Assembly (NCBI GenBank): GCA_902810075.1 | Contig: LR778135.1 | Location: forward strand, 372,001 to 436,000 | Direction: 5' to 3' | DNA: 64,000 nt | DNA from: Ruminococcaceae bacterium BL-6 | GTDB taxonomy: Bacteria; Bacillota; Clostridia; Oscillospirales; Acutalibacteraceae | Shown here: one piece after another, positions 63,996 to 64,000 of the stretch | Numbering within the stretch: the stretch's first letter is position 1 | Layout: every line of letters starts with the position of its first letter | Position numbers and translations under genes: made by a program | The notes under the pieces: generated by a model | Told to the model about the DNA's origin: nothing | The model's database searches: none | The model's input: only the letters and a program-made list of their open reading frames with translations

Positions 63996-64000
63996 ATGGG
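63996..64000 (+). CDS. Probable start of the next transporter gene (cut by the window)
   Basis: ATG at 63996 with GGGAGGG (63981-63987) 8 nt upstream, 15 nt after the permease stop. Only the first codons' bases are visible; probably another transporter component. Confidence 0.45.

Overview
The window reads as a chromosomal segment of a GC-rich, probably spore-forming member of the Clostridia, most likely Oscillospirales/Ruminococcaceae (inference). The grounds are gene content: RNase J, GdpP, BofA, a YaaL-like DUF2508 protein, a clostridial one-piece PurL, a T-box-controlled trp operon, AzlCD and PdxR/PdxST, together with many TTG and GTG starts, strong AGGAGG sites and well-formed sigma-A promoters. 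No genus can be fixed from sequence alone.

Layout. 1-9.6 kb: the C-terminal end of a wall-anchored surface protein, purL, then divergent pdxR and pdxST, a 46-aa orphan and alr. 9.6-28.7 kb: a housekeeping block with a cysteine desulfurase and RNase HI on the minus strand, then rnj, gdpP, rplI, dnaB, tilS, hpt, ftsH, a divergent type IIA topoisomerase pair, secG, rnr, DUF2508 and bofA. 29.3-34 kb: four tandem 78-bp hairpin repeats ahead of azlCD, cutC, DUF4364 (whose leader carries a diverged copy of the same element), an XRE regulator, a 53-aa Cys-rich protein, tRNA-Thr(CGT) and an SdpI-like membrane protein. 34-41 kb: a Trp T-box and the complete trpEGDCFBA operon.

41-46.4 kb is accessory: a palindrome-rich spacer, a small XRE protein, an IS5-family element inserted in the 3' end of a DUF2812 gene, PadR and TetR regulators, a zinc-ribbon protein, DUF2798 and a HAD hydrolase. 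46.5-50.9 kb looks like a zinc-starvation locus: a ZnuA-type lipoprotein, a COG0523 metallochaperone broken by an in-frame TAG, Cys-depleted S14 and L33 paralogues, and a frameshifted YibE/F gene. Related TTTGCAT inverted repeats lie at the znuA and yibE/F promoters.

51-64 kb is a carbohydrate (probably hexitol) locus: a LacI regulator; class II aldolase, FGGY kinase, GatD-like dehydrogenase, PfkB kinase and aldo/keto reductase; then a YesM-type kinase, a membrane-anchored sugar-binding protein and a YesN-type regulator; then an uncharacterised protein and an RbsC-type permease running to the window edge. An AACGTT-centred motif recurs at the lacI, aldolase and transporter promoters and suggests one regulon. 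The gene set fits ABC uptake of a free polyol, phosphorylation by the FGGY kinase, oxidation by the GatD-like enzyme, a second phosphorylation by PfkB and aldol cleavage, that is, a galactitol-like pathway without a phosphotransferase system. This pathway is inference from gene content.
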